DNA of 64,000 nt from positions 248,001 to 312,000 of the forward strand of contig NZ_SCMK01000001.1 of NCBI RefSeq assembly GCF_005503355.1, written 5' to 3'. This document shows positions 35,178 to 44,221 of the stretch, in pieces. The notes under the pieces were generated by a model, which saw only the letters and a list, made by a program, of their open reading frames with translations, was not told the DNA's origin and searched no databases. A program made the translations under genes and the position numbers. The stretch is from Sphingomonas sp. 1F27F7B. Its GTDB lineage: Bacteria; Pseudomonadota; Alphaproteobacteria; Sphingomonadales; Sphingomonadaceae. Each line of letters begins with the position of its first letter. The stretch's first letter is position 1.

Positions 35178-36461
35178 CTAGCGGCTAGCCCCGATGTCCC
35201 CGCTCGAAGCCCGATCCGCCTTGAAGTCCGCATATTTCCCGAACTCGTTGCGCGCGATTGCCCGGCAATGGACTTCGTCCGGCCCATCGGCCAGGCGCAG
35301 CGTCCGGATCCCCGCCCAGTCGTGCGCGAGGTGGAAATCGCCCGAGACGCCCGCGCCGCCATGCGCCTGGATCGCGTCGTCGATGATCTGCAGCGCCATC
35401 TGCGGCGCCTGCACCTTGATCATCGCGATCTCCAGCTGCGCCGCCTTGTTGCCCGCCTTGTCCATCATGTCCGCCGCCTTCAGGCAGAGCAGCCGCGTCA
35501 TCTCGATGTCGATGCGCGCGCGGGCGATGCGCTGCTCCCAGATCGAGTGGTCGGAGATCCGCTTGCCGAACGCCACCCGGCTGACGAGCCGCTTGGCCAT
35601 CGCCTCGATCGCCTCTTCCGCGACGCCGATGGTCCGCATGCAATGGTGGATGCGCCCCGGCCCCAGCCGCCCCTGTGCGATCTCGAAGCCGCGCCCTTCG
35701 CCGAGCAGCACATTCTCGACCGGCACCCGGACATTCTCGAGAACCACTTCGCCGTGCCCGTGCGGGGCGTGATCATACCCGAAAACCGAAAGCATCCGCT
35801 CGATCTTCACGCCGGGGGCGTCCATCGGCACCAGGATCATGCTCTGCTGGGCATGTTTGGCGGCGCCCGTATCGGTCTTGCCCATCACGATCGAGACTTC
35901 ACAGCGCGGGTCGCCCACGCCGGAACTCCACCATTTCCGCCCGTTGATCACATAATGGTCGCCGTCGCGCACCATGCCGGTCTGGATGTTGGTCGCGTCC
36001 GAACTCGCGACCGCCGGCTCGGTCATCAGGAAGGCCGAGCGGATCGCGCCTTCCATCAGCGGCTTCAGCCACCGGTCCTTCTGCGCCCGCGTGCCGTAGC
36101 GGTGGAGCACCTCCATGTTGCCCGTGTCCGGCGCCGAGCAGTTGAAGCATTCCGACGCCCAGCCGAGCCGGCCCATTTCCTCCGCGCACAGCGCATATTC
36201 GAGGTTGGTGAGCTGCGTGCCCTGGAACTCGAAGCTATCGTCGACATGGGCCTGGCCCGAATGCGGCGGCATGAAGAAATTCCACAGCCCCGCAGCCTTG
36301 GCCTCGGCCTTCACTTCCTCGATCACCGGCAGCACCTTCCAGCGATCGCCCTCCTTCTGCTGGGCATGGTATTCGCCGTCGCGGGGGCGGATGCGCGTGT
36401 CGATGAACGCCTTCACCCGGTCACGGAAATAGGTCTCGCGCTCGCTCAGCGTGAAATCCAT
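35178..36461 (-). CDS. ACAD10/11-like acyl-CoA dehydrogenase
   Basis: A 427-residue acyl-CoA dehydrogenase, longer than the short-chain type. It has [20 protein letters not shown] (FAD/substrate loop), [15 protein letters not shown], and the C-terminal [19 protein letters not shown]. The DGPDEVH motif, with Asp392 at the place of the usual catalytic Glu, is characteristic of ACAD10/11 and LvaC-like enzymes. These remove phosphate from a phosphorylated hydroxyacyl-CoA instead of, or along with, ordinary desaturation. It leads the operon ACAD, ADH, kinase, SDR, SDR. The divergent tandem-TetR gene is 143 bases away with a 16-bp dyad between. Confidence 0.93.
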   Translation of the reverse strand: MDFTLSERETYFRDRVKAFIDTRIRPRDGEYHAQQKEGDRWKVLPVIEEVKAEAKAAGLWNFFMPPHSGQAHVDDSFEFQGTQLTNLEYALCAEEMGRLGWASECFNCSAPDTGNMEVLHRYGTRAQKDRWLKPLMEGAIRSAFLMTEPAVASSDATNIQTGMVRDGDHYVINGRKWWSSGVGDPRCEVSIVMGKTDTGAAKHAQQSMILVPMDAPGVKIERMLSVFGYDHAPHGHGEVVLENVRVPVENVLLGEGRGFEIAQGRLGPGRIHHCMRTIGVAEEAIEAMAKRLVSRVAFGKRISDHSIWEQRIARARIDIEMTRLLCLKAADMMDKAGNKAAQLEIAMIKVQAPQMALQIIDDAIQAHGGAGVSGDFHLAHDWAGIRTLRLADGPDEVHCRAIARNEFGKYADFKADRASSGDIGASR

Positions 36462-36505
36462 GGCGCATCCTCTCCGATTTCAGTTTCACGGACCGGAGTA
36501 GAGCA

Positions 36506-36521
36506 TACCGGATATTCGGTA
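36506..36521. promoter_or_regulatory. Candidate TetR operator (16-bp dyad)
   Basis: TACCGGATATTCGGTA is a palindrome with one mismatched pair. It lies in the 143-base divergent gap, 45 bases upstream of the ACAD10/11-like gene and 84 bases upstream of the tandem TetR gene. A second dyad, TTTGG-N7-CCAAA (36570-36586), sits close to the regulator's start. Confidence 0.5.
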
Positions 36522-36604
36522 AAGCCGGACCGGCGCGAAAATCGGCACAACCGCGATTCGAAAAAACGCTTTGGCTTCACACCAAATCCGTTAGACTGGT
36601 TGCA

Positions 36605-37843
36605 ATGAATGCACCGGGGAAAGTCGAAATCGCAAGCGCGACGAAACGCTTCCAGGCCAAGCGGGATGCAATCCTCGCCGCGGCCGCGGACGCGATCAAC
36701 GAGCAGAGCGCCAAGGGGATGACCTTCGCCGACGTGGCTCGCCGCGTCGGCCTCAACACTACGTCCGTAACCTATTATTTCAAGCGCAAGGAAGACCTTG
36801 CCGCCGCCGCCTTCGAGCAGACGCTCGATCGGCTCGAAGCGATGCTCGAGGATGCCGCGCGGGAGCCCACGCCCGAAGCCCGGGTCGCGCGCTATCTCAA
36901 CATCAACATGGAGCGGCTTGCCCGCATCCGCCGCGGCGCCGAGCGCGACTTCGCCATCCTCTCCGACCTGCGCGCGATGGAAGACCCGATCAAGCGCGAG
37001 CTGCTCGATCGCTGGCGCGACGTCTTCCGCAAGACGCGCGCGCTCTGGGGCCCGGCTGCCAGCCGCGCCGAGACCGATCTCCACGGCGCCCGTGCGCACG
37101 TGCTGCTCGAGAACACCTTCTGGCTCACCGCCTGGCTGCCGCGCTACGAAGTAGATGAGTATCCACGCGTCGAGGCGCGGCTGATGGACGTGTTCCGCAC
37201 CGGCATCGCCGCGCAGGGCCAGGCCTGGACTCCCGCGATGCTGGATCTCGAGCATGACGAGCCCGAGCCCGGCCGCGAGGCCTTCCTCCTCGCCGCCACG
37301 CGCCTGATCAACGAGCTCGGCTATCGCGGCGCCTCGGTTCAGAAGATCGCGTCGGAGCTCAACGTCACCAAGGGCAGCTTCTACCACCATCTCGATGCCA
37401 AGGACGAGCTGGTGATCGCCTGCTACAAGCGCAGCTTCGACATCATCGCCGATGCCCAGCGCCTCGCCGAGAATGCCGGCGGCACCCATTGGGAGCAGCT
37501 GGAGAGCACGATCGCCGCGCTGCTCGACTATCAGTTCGGCGAGCGCGGCCCCTTGCTGCGCACCACGGCGCTCTCCGGCCTGCCGCCCCAGGTCCGCTCG
37601 ACGATGATCGACCGCTCGAACCGCATCGCCCGCCGCTTCGCCGGCATGCTGTCGGACGGCATTGCCCAGGGCTCGATCCGCGCGATCGACCCCCTCGTCG
37701 CCTCGCAGACGCTGATGGCCCTCCAGAACGCCGCGTTCGACATGCGCAAATGGGCCAGCACCATGCCGCGCGAACGCGCCGTGGCCTTCTACGCCTCGAC
37801 GATCGCGTTCGGCCTGTTCGACGATTCCGTGCTGGCCGGGTGA
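36605..37843 (+). CDS. Tandem-domain TetR-family transcriptional regulator
   Basis: A 412-residue protein with two complete TetR DNA-binding domains in one chain, about twice the family's usual length. The first helix-turn-helix spans about residues 41-65 (FADVARRVGLNTTSVTYYFK), the second about 244-269 (ASVQKIASELNVTKGSFYHH). Each is followed by its own helical ligand-type domain (about 70-205 and 275-400), and a short acidic-proline linker (LDLEHDEPEPG) joins them. An internally fused dimer would read two different or closely spaced half-sites. It is divergent from the ACAD/kinase operon and likely controls it, with an acyl-CoA or related ligand as the probable inducer (inference). Confidence 0.92.
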   Translation: MNAPGKVEIASATKRFQAKRDAILAAAADAINEQSAKGMTFADVARRVGLNTTSVTYYFKRKEDLAAAAFEQTLDRLEAMLEDAAREPTPEARVARYLNINMERLARIRRGAERDFAILSDLRAMEDPIKRELLDRWRDVFRKTRALWGPAASRAETDLHGARAHVLLENTFWLTAWLPRYEVDEYPRVEARLMDVFRTGIAAQGQAWTPAMLDLEHDEPEPGREAFLLAATRLINELGYRGASVQKIASELNVTKGSFYHHLDAKDELVIACYKRSFDIIADAQRLAENAGGTHWEQLESTIAALLDYQFGERGPLLRTTALSGLPPQVRSTMIDRSNRIARRFAGMLSDGIAQGSIRAIDPLVASQTLMALQNAAFDMRKWASTMPRERAVAFYASTIAFGLFDDSVLAG

Positions 37844-37871
37844 TTTCCCGGCAAGCGGCCGGCCGGTCCGG

Positions 37872-39392
37872 CTAGCCGGCCGCGCCGAACCAGCGCGACA
37901 TCGCCTGCGTCACGCCCTCCGCATCCGGCGCGCCATCGCTCGCCCAGGCGACAAAGCCGTCGGGCCGCACCAGCACCGCACGGAGGCCCAGCCCGTCCTC
38001 GACCTTGGCCGCGACATAGGCGATCCGCGCTTCCCAGTGCCCGGCCGGTCCGCGCAGCGGCGCGGCAGGATCGAAGTCGAGCAGCAACCCCTTGCCTTCA
38101 CGCAGCAACGCGCCGGCCCGCCTCCCGTCGGCCAGCGCGAAATCGGGCACGCTGCGCCCCACCAGCGGATGCCCGCCGCCCAGATCGTAGCGCAGCGTGA
38201 CACCCCAGACGCGCTCAGCGAAATAGGTGGCGCCGTCGCGCGTCTCGATCAGGTCGCGGATGATGGCTTCCAGCGCCCGCGTGGCCGGAGTCGGCCGCAT
38301 CAGCGCGACCTGGGCACGCGACCAGTCGAGCACCCGCGCTCCCACCGGATGCCGCTCCGCCTGATAGCTGTCGAGCAGCCCCTCCGGCGCGTCGCCGCGG
38401 ATCGTGGCCGCCAGTTTCCAGCCCAGATTGACGGCGTCCCCGATGCCCAGGTTGAGCCCCTGCCCGCCCAGCGGCGAATGGACATGCGCCGCGTCGCCGG
38501 CCAGCAGCACGCGTCCCTCGCGATAGGTCGCCGCCTGATACGCGCGATCCGTCCAGGTGGTGGCAAGGCGCAGCTCCGCAAGCTCGACATCGATGCCGGA
38601 TACGCGGCGCAGCACCGCCTCCACATGCGCGCGCGTGATCGGCTGCGTGCGATGGAAGGCGCCGCCGTCGAACTCGACCATCGCGATCGTCCCGGGCCGG
38701 GCGAAGCTGTACATGCCGGTCGCCGTATAATGGCGCCCCGCCGGCAACGCCTCGGGATCGACCAGCTCGACCTCGGCCGAATAGCCGGTGAATTCCGGAT
38801 CCGTGCCCGCAAAGGCGAAGCCGCCCAGCTTGCGCATCGCGCTGCGCCCGCCATCGCACCCCACCAGCCAGCGCGCGCGGAACCATTCCCCGCCGGCGCG
38901 GACACGCACTTCCTCGCCGGTCTCCTCGAAATCCTCGACGCCCGCGCCGCGCCGGATCTCGGCGCCCATCGCGCCTGCGCGCTCGGTAAGCACGGCCTCC
39001 AGCGCTTCCATCTCCACCGCCAGGCTGGTCCCTGCCGGGCTCGGCAGGCGATAGGGCCATTTCGCGGCGTCGATGTCGTCATGGAAGAACTGGATGCCCG
39101 CAAAATGCCCCGCGGGGCGACGCGCCTGCTGCTCCCAATGCGCTCCGGGCTGCCCGGGGCGCATCGCGGCAACTGCTTCGAGCAGCCCGTGGCGATCGAG
39201 CGCCTCGAGCGTCGGCACCGAAAGCGCGCGCAGGCCGAACGGCAGCCGCTTGAGGGGCGAGCTCGCCGCCTCGGCCTGCTCCAGCACCAGCACCGAGATG
39301 CCGGCCAGCCGCAGCTCGCAGGCGAGGAACAGGCCGACGGGGCCGGCACCGGCGATGACTATGTCATGAAGGGAAGGAAGGCGGTCGGTCAT
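37872..39392 (-). CDS. FAD-dependent aromatic monooxygenase (PheA/TfdB family)
   Basis: A 506-residue flavoprotein hydroxylase. The FAD-binding motif VIAGAGPVGLFLACELRLAG is at the N-terminus, the DG motif lies near LVGCDGGRSAMRKLGG, and VLLAGDAAHVHSPLGGQGLN binds the ribityl chain. A thioredoxin-like C-terminal domain (GVTLRYDLGGGHPLVGRSVP, then a LLREGKGLLLDFDP stretch) is typical of the phenol hydroxylase group, which also includes rifampicin- and tetracycline-modifying enzymes. Substrate is unknown. It is convergent with the tandem TetR gene. Two short perfect dyads lie in the 228-base gap upstream of its start. Confidence 0.93.
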   Translation of the reverse strand: MTDRLPSLHDIVIAGAGPVGLFLACELRLAGISVLVLEQAEAASSPLKRLPFGLRALSVPTLEALDRHGLLEAVAAMRPGQPGAHWEQQARRPAGHFAGIQFFHDDIDAAKWPYRLPSPAGTSLAVEMEALEAVLTERAGAMGAEIRRGAGVEDFEETGEEVRVRAGGEWFRARWLVGCDGGRSAMRKLGGFAFAGTDPEFTGYSAEVELVDPEALPAGRHYTATGMYSFARPGTIAMVEFDGGAFHRTQPITRAHVEAVLRRVSGIDVELAELRLATTWTDRAYQAATYREGRVLLAGDAAHVHSPLGGQGLNLGIGDAVNLGWKLAATIRGDAPEGLLDSYQAERHPVGARVLDWSRAQVALMRPTPATRALEAIIRDLIETRDGATYFAERVWGVTLRYDLGGGHPLVGRSVPDFALADGRRAGALLREGKGLLLDFDPAAPLRGPAGHWEARIAYVAAKVEDGLGLRAVLVRPDGFVAWASDGAPDAEGVTQAMSRWFGAAG

Positions 39393-39519
39393 AACTACTC
39401 CTGGTCATTGTTCGACCGGAGCGTTTCTCGGGACCGAGCACCACACGGACGAACCACGGAGCGCCGATCGGCGTCCGATGTTCGTCGCGGGGATCCCGGC
39501 GCGAGGCCAAAGACCAGAG

Positions 39520-39559
39520 CTTTCGTTACCGAAAGGACTTGGGCTTACCAAACCAAGTC
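39520..39559. promoter_or_regulatory. Two adjacent perfect dyads upstream of the flavin monooxygenase gene
   Basis: CTTTCG-TTAC-CGAAAG (39520-39535) is immediately followed by GACTTGG-N10-CCAAGTC (39536-39559). They lie 128-167 bases upstream of the monooxygenase start, just downstream of the PepSY gene. They may be operators or a terminator for the receptor operon. Confidence 0.45.
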
Positions 39560-39620
39560 TGCCTTTTCCGACACGCCGCCCTTAGCGGCATCGCCTGCGC
39601 TCCGCAATGGGGAGCCGCGC

Positions 39621-40712
39621 CTAGGCCGGCTTGCGGACCTTCTTCGCCTTGGGCCGCTTGAACCAGAAGCTCCACACCGCCAGGCTGCCGAGCAGCAGCA
39701 TCGCCAGCCCCGATGCGGTGAGCAGCAGCCGGTAGAGCAGCCCGCCCACCTTGGCCGCATGCACCGGATAGGCACCGTTGAAAATCTGCGCGCCCCTGGG
39801 CAGCGCCAGCGCGTCGATCGATCCCAGCACGTGCCCGTCGGCGGCATCGAACCAGATGTTCGAGCGGCCATTGGGCAGCCATTCGCCCGCGCGCCGCATC
39901 CGCACCAGGATCGGGTCGCCCGCCTTGCGCGGCAGCGAGAGGATGCGGATCTGCGCGTCGGGGAAACGCGCATGCGCCGCGCCCACGATCGCCCGCCAAT
40001 CGGGATGCGCCGCGAGCGGCCCGCTCTTCCCCTTGGGTGGCTTCATCGCCGCCGCATCGGCCGCCGGCGAGGAGAAGGGCATGGTGATGAGCGCCGCGAA
40101 GGGCTTGAAGATCATCATGGTGCCGGTCACCGCCGAGAGCAGCAGCAAGGGCGCCATCACGATCCCCAGGTCGCGATGCTGCATCACGATCATCGGCCGG
40201 CTCAGCCGTTTGGGCCATAGCCGGAACTTGAACGTCCGGCGGGTCCGCCACCACAGGATCGTGCCGGTGATCACGAACAATATCGCCGCCAGCCCCGCGA
40301 TGCCGATCACCGTCTCGCCCGTGTCGCCGGTGAAGAGATGATGGTGCAGATCGAAGAGCCACAACTCCGGCCGGCTCCACTGGCTGTCCCAGCGCGTCAC
40401 CACATTGCCCGCCTGATCGGCATAGGCGCCCGCGCCCTTGGCCAGGCGCAGCTGGTGCAGCCCGAACCGGTCGTCGGCATAGAGGATGCTCTGCGTGGCC
40501 GGCTCGGCCGCCATCAGCTTCGCCGTGGTCTCCGCGATCGCGCCGTCGTCCGCCACCCGCATATCCGCCGCATGCGGCAGGGTGAGCGCGAGCCAGCTCT
40601 CCTCATGGACCAGGATCGCTCCGGTCAGCCCCATGATCGCCAGCACCAGGCCAAGCACCCCGCCGGTCCAGCGATGGATCAGGTCGAGCCACTGCATCAC
40701 GCCGCGCCGCAT
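39621..40712 (-). CDS. PepSY-associated transmembrane protein (siderophore-reductase-like)
   Basis: A 363-residue inner-membrane protein of the PepSY_TM family. An N-terminal helix (LIHRWTGGVLGLVLAIMGLT) contains the family's DLIHRWTG motif. The other helices are around WLFDLHHHLFTGDTGETVIG and ILFVITGTILWW, near VMAPLLLLSAVTGTMMIF, and a C-terminal helix before a basic KRPKAKKVRKP tail, with periplasmic loops between. Conserved His residues in the helices could bind haem, as in FoxB-like ferrisiderophore reductases. Its start overlaps the stop of the TonB receptor gene (TGATG). The pair is a typical iron-complex uptake unit. Confidence 0.92.
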   Translation of the reverse strand: MRRGVMQWLDLIHRWTGGVLGLVLAIMGLTGAILVHEESWLALTLPHAADMRVADDGAIAETTAKLMAAEPATQSILYADDRFGLHQLRLAKGAGAYADQAGNVVTRWDSQWSRPELWLFDLHHHLFTGDTGETVIGIAGLAAILFVITGTILWWRTRRTFKFRLWPKRLSRPMIVMQHRDLGIVMAPLLLLSAVTGTMMIFKPFAALITMPFSSPAADAAAMKPPKGKSGPLAAHPDWRAIVGAAHARFPDAQIRILSLPRKAGDPILVRMRRAGEWLPNGRSNIWFDAADGHVLGSIDALALPRGAQIFNGAYPVHAAKVGGLLYRLLLTASGLAMLLLGSLAVWSFWFKRPKAKKVRKPA

Positions 40713-42943
40713 CAGAAGCGATAGTCCCAGGCCAGCGTGAAGGTGCGCCCGCGCCCCGCATAGAACACCGTATTGTCGTTGGGCAGGCGGGTGTCGGAGC
40801 TGTAGTCGATGTACATCTTGTCGAAGAGGTTGGTGACGCTGAGGCTCAGCCCGCCGAGCCCGGTCTGGTAGCGGACATAGGCGTCCGTCAGCACATAGCC
40901 GCCGAAATCGTTCATGTAGAGCTTTTGAGGGTGCAGCGGATTGGCGTCGTCGATCGTGCGCGCCTTACCGTCGAAGCGGCGGGCCAGATAGAATTGCGTC
41001 TGCACGCGCGCGCTGAACGGCCCCGTCTGATAGTCTGCCGCAAGGTTGATGCGATCCGGCGAGATGTTGGTGCCGTCGAGGTCGGTATCGACCTTGCCGT
41101 CGGGCACCGTGTCGGCATCGTAGCGTCCGTTCAGATGCGCATAGCCGATGCTCGCCTTCAGCCCCGGCACCGGCAGCTTCACGCCCAGATTGACCTCGAG
41201 CCCCTGGATCTCCACCCGCTGGCGCTGCACGTCGAAGATGCCGCCCGCCCGCGCGATGAGCAGCTGTCCCTTGTCGCTCGACGACCAGAAATAGGTGACC
41301 GAGCCGTCGAGCGGACCGCGCTTCACTTCCACGCCGATCTCGCGGTTGTTCGAGACGATCGGCGAGATGTCGAGATAATGGTCCAGGTCGACGCCGGTCA
41401 CCTTGATCGCCCGGGTGATGCGGCCGATGTCGGGCACGGTGAAGCCCTCGGCATAGCTCGCATAGGCGCGGATCCCCGGCAGCGGCTCCACGATCACACC
41501 GCCGTTGAACAGCAGGTCCTCGAATTTCGGCTTGCCGCCCGAAACCGCGACACCGCCATAGGTCGCCTTGTTGGGCGCGACATAGGTGGTCGAGGCAAGC
41601 GTGTGATAATCGTCGATCCTGATCTCGACATTCTCGTAGCGCGCGCCGCCGGCCAGGCGCAGCTTGCCGCCGAAGAGCTTGAGGTTCGCCTGGGCGAAGG
41701 GCGCGAGGCTGCGGAAATCGCTGGGCGGCACCCACACCCGGTTGGTGGCGATCAGCCGCTGCTCGGTCTTGTCGACCAGCGCGTCGAAGCCGATCGTGGC
41801 GGTCAGCGCCTCGAAGCCGGGCACCGCGCGCTCGTAGCTCAGCTTGGCGCCCAGCTTGCGCGAACGGTTCTCGGACTGGTCGAAGAGCTTCTCGGTCGGG
41901 TCGAGCTTCGGGTCCTGGAAGGTCGCGATCGGCGCGATCTCGCCGCCGAACCGGTCATGCGTGCGGTTGAAGAAGATCTGGCCGACGAAATTGCCGCCGC
42001 CCAGCGCCGTGTCGGTATAGGTCAGCGCCATGCTCTCGGTGCGGCTCGCCGCCGGCTTGCCCGGGGCATCGCCGCGGATCGCGCTGGTCGGCAGGCCGGT
42101 GGCGCGGTTGCCCGGGACGGCGATGTAGTTGCCCCCGCCCTTCAGCTCGAAACGGCTCGCGATCAGGTCGATCCGCCCGGTGTCGCCCAGCTGATAGCCG
42201 ATGCGCGAGAACAGCGAGACCGTGGTCGAATCCTGCGTCTCGCCCTGAGTGAGGTTCAGCCCGACACGGCGCCCGTCGCCGTCATAGAAGACGCCGCGCT
42301 TCTCATATGCCGCGCCGAAGCTTGCATCGAACCGACCCGATTTCCACTGCACCAGCCCCGCCGCCTTGCCGCCGATGCCGTCGCTGGCGAAGTCGTTGTC
42401 GGCAGTGCCCTGCAACAGCACCCGCCCGCTGATCCCGTCCGTTTTCGGCGCGCCCACCGTCACCTGGTTGACGATGCCGCCGGTGCCGCCGATCCCCTGC
42501 AGCGCGTTCGAGCCGTAGATCAGCTCGACCCGGTCGACGAAGAAACCGTCGATGGTGAAGCCGTCGCGGCTGCCGTCGCGCATCGGCGTCGATTGCGGGA
42601 TGCCGTTGATCGCATAGAGCGGCGAGCGCCCGCGCAGCGTCTCCCCCGCCCCGGACAGCTTCTGGCGCGTCGGCGAGAAGGACGGGGTGAGGTTCGCCAC
42701 CGCATCGGTCACCGAGCCCGAAATCGCGATCTGCTGGTCGAGCCGCTGCTTGTCGATCACGTCGATGGTGAGCGGCAGCGCGTTGGGCGGGAGCACCGTG
42801 CGCGCCGCGGTGACGACGATTTCCTCGGAACCTTCGGCATCCTTCCGCGGCTCCGCCTGCTGGGCATGGGCGACACCCGGCATCGCCATGGCGAGTGTCA
42901 GCAACGGCAAGGAAAGCAGCGAAGTGCGCGCACGCACGGCCAT
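40712..42943 (-). CDS. TonB-dependent outer-membrane receptor (iron-siderophore type)
   Basis: A 743-residue outer-membrane receptor. After a signal peptide (about 1-27, ending GVAHA) come the TonB-box region EEIVVTAARTVLPPNALPLT, the plug domain (ETLRGRSPLYAINGIPQ, then VDRVELIYGSNALQGIGG) and a beta-barrel ending NDNTVFYAGRGRTFTLAWDYRF, which closes with the terminal aromatic needed for insertion. Pairing with PepSY suggests ferric-siderophore import. A Fur-like dyad lies about 77 bases upstream. The exact ligand cannot be told from sequence. Confidence 0.95.
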   Translation of the reverse strand: MAVRARTSLLSLPLLTLAMAMPGVAHAQQAEPRKDAEGSEEIVVTAARTVLPPNALPLTIDVIDKQRLDQQIAISGSVTDAVANLTPSFSPTRQKLSGAGETLRGRSPLYAINGIPQSTPMRDGSRDGFTIDGFFVDRVELIYGSNALQGIGGTGGIVNQVTVGAPKTDGISGRVLLQGTADNDFASDGIGGKAAGLVQWKSGRFDASFGAAYEKRGVFYDGDGRRVGLNLTQGETQDSTTVSLFSRIGYQLGDTGRIDLIASRFELKGGGNYIAVPGNRATGLPTSAIRGDAPGKPAASRTESMALTYTDTALGGGNFVGQIFFNRTHDRFGGEIAPIATFQDPKLDPTEKLFDQSENRSRKLGAKLSYERAVPGFEALTATIGFDALVDKTEQRLIATNRVWVPPSDFRSLAPFAQANLKLFGGKLRLAGGARYENVEIRIDDYHTLASTTYVAPNKATYGGVAVSGGKPKFEDLLFNGGVIVEPLPGIRAYASYAEGFTVPDIGRITRAIKVTGVDLDHYLDISPIVSNNREIGVEVKRGPLDGSVTYFWSSSDKGQLLIARAGGIFDVQRQRVEIQGLEVNLGVKLPVPGLKASIGYAHLNGRYDADTVPDGKVDTDLDGTNISPDRINLAADYQTGPFSARVQTQFYLARRFDGKARTIDDANPLHPQKLYMNDFGGYVLTDAYVRYQTGLGGLSLSVTNLFDKMYIDYSSDTRLPNDNTVFYAGRGRTFTLAWDYRF

Positions 42944-43019
42944 GAAGGGACCCCCGGAATTGCCGCCGTGCCGCCAAGGGCCGGCCAGTTCGCGAGAGCC
43001 GCTAGCAGCGGCGAAATGC

Positions 43020-43040
43020 TATTGCAAGCTAGTCGCAATA
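43020..43040 (-). promoter_or_regulatory. Fur-box-like inverted repeat upstream of the TonB receptor
   Basis: TATTGC-N9-GCAATA, a perfect 6-bp dyad, lies 77-97 bases upstream of the receptor start in the gap after the MFS gene. AT-rich TATTGC/GCAATA dyads resemble Fur-type sites in alphaproteobacteria, but the match is partial. Confidence 0.45.
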
Positions 43041-43059
43041 ATCCCTGTGCGAAGTCGCT

Positions 43060-44205
43060 TCAAGCCGAACCGGCTGCCCCTGCCGTCCGCCGGGCAGTGA
43101 ATGGCACCAGCAGCAGCAACCCCGCCAGCATCCAGAAAGCGGCCCGCAGCCCGACTGCCTCCGCCACCACGCCGATCGCCGCGGGCCCGGCAAGGATTCC
43201 GGCATAGCCAAGCGTGGTGATCGCTCCGATCGCCAATGCCGGCGGCATGTGGGTCTGCGCCCCGGCAATGCGGAACAGCACCGGCACGATGTTCGACGCA
43301 CCCAGCCCGATCAGCAGGAACCCCGCCAACGCGATCGGTGCGACCGGCACGCTCAGCAGCACCAGGAATCCCGCAACCGCAATCACGCCACCGCCGAGCA
43401 AGGTGCGATGATCGCCCAGGCGCGCCGTGAGCCTGTCCCCCAGCAATCGCCCGCTCGTCATCGCAATCGCGAACAACATATAACCCAGGCCGCCTTGCGT
43501 CGTGCCGACCAGTCCCATCTGGGTGATCAGCAGCGCGCTCCAATCGAGCATCGCGCCTTCGGCAAGAAAGGTTGCCATGGCAAGGACTGCCAGCAGCAGC
43601 ACCACGCCATGCGGCCGCACGAACAGCGGCCCATTCTCGCCTTCCATTGCCGGCAGCAATCGCGGCCAGGCGACCAGCATCGCTGCCAGCATGATCCCCG
43701 CACACACCAGGCTGCCGGCGAGCGCGCTCACCTTGAGTGACAGGAAGAGCGTCATCAGCCCGGCACCGGCAAAGCCGCCGATACTGAACAACGCATGAAA
43801 TCCGGACATCAGCGGCTGTTTCGCCGCGCGTTCCACTTCCACTGCGTGCACGTTCATTGCCACGTCCAGTGAACCGAGCGCGGCACCGAACAGCAGCAGT
43901 GCGCCGCCAAGCGCAACGGGCGTAGCGGCAATCGTCAGCAGCGGCAGGATCACCGCAAGCGCAATGCCGCTCGTCACGATCACCGGCTTGCCGCCATAGC
44001 GCGCGCTGAGCGGCCCGGTCGCCAGCATCGCCGCGATCGAGCCGATGCCGATGCAGAGCAGCAGCATCCCCAACATCGCAGCGTCGATGTGAAGGCGCTG
44101 CTTGGCAAAGGGCACCAGCGGCGCCCAGCAGGAGATCCCGAACCCGGCGACCAGGAACGACAGACGAGTGGCCAGCCGGGTGGCCGGGCGATCGGCGGAA
44201 ATCAT
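43060..44205 (-). CDS. MFS transporter, YbjJ-like
   Basis: A 381-residue major-facilitator protein with about 12 hydrophobic helices starting LSFLVAGFGISCWAPLVPF. The GSLDVAMNVHAVEVERAAKQ segment with PLMSGFHALFSIGGFAGAG is characteristic of the YbjJ-type bacterial MFS subfamily. A short motif A-like GPLSARYGGKPVI follows TM2. The start at 44203-44205 is preferred because upstream codons would overlap the DeoR gene's end. It lies 16 bases after the DeoR-type repressor and is probably co-transcribed, so it may move the sugar or polyol the repressor senses. The substrate is unknown. Confidence 0.9.
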   Translation of the reverse strand: MISADRPATRLATRLSFLVAGFGISCWAPLVPFAKQRLHIDAAMLGMLLLCIGIGSIAAMLATGPLSARYGGKPVIVTSGIALAVILPLLTIAATPVALGGALLLFGAALGSLDVAMNVHAVEVERAAKQPLMSGFHALFSIGGFAGAGLMTLFLSLKVSALAGSLVCAGIMLAAMLVAWPRLLPAMEGENGPLFVRPHGVVLLLAVLAMATFLAEGAMLDWSALLITQMGLVGTTQGGLGYMLFAIAMTSGRLLGDRLTARLGDHRTLLGGGVIAVAGFLVLLSVPVAPIALAGFLLIGLGASNIVPVLFRIAGAQTHMPPALAIGAITTLGYAGILAGPAAIGVVAEAVGLRAAFWMLAGLLLLVPFTARRTAGAAGSA

Positions 44206-44221
44206 GGATGCTCCGGCAAGT

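Noticed and set aside
40925..43207. Long plus-strand open frame opposite the siderophore-type TonB receptor
   Set aside because: Antisense shadow without recognisable features that crosses the receptor promoter.
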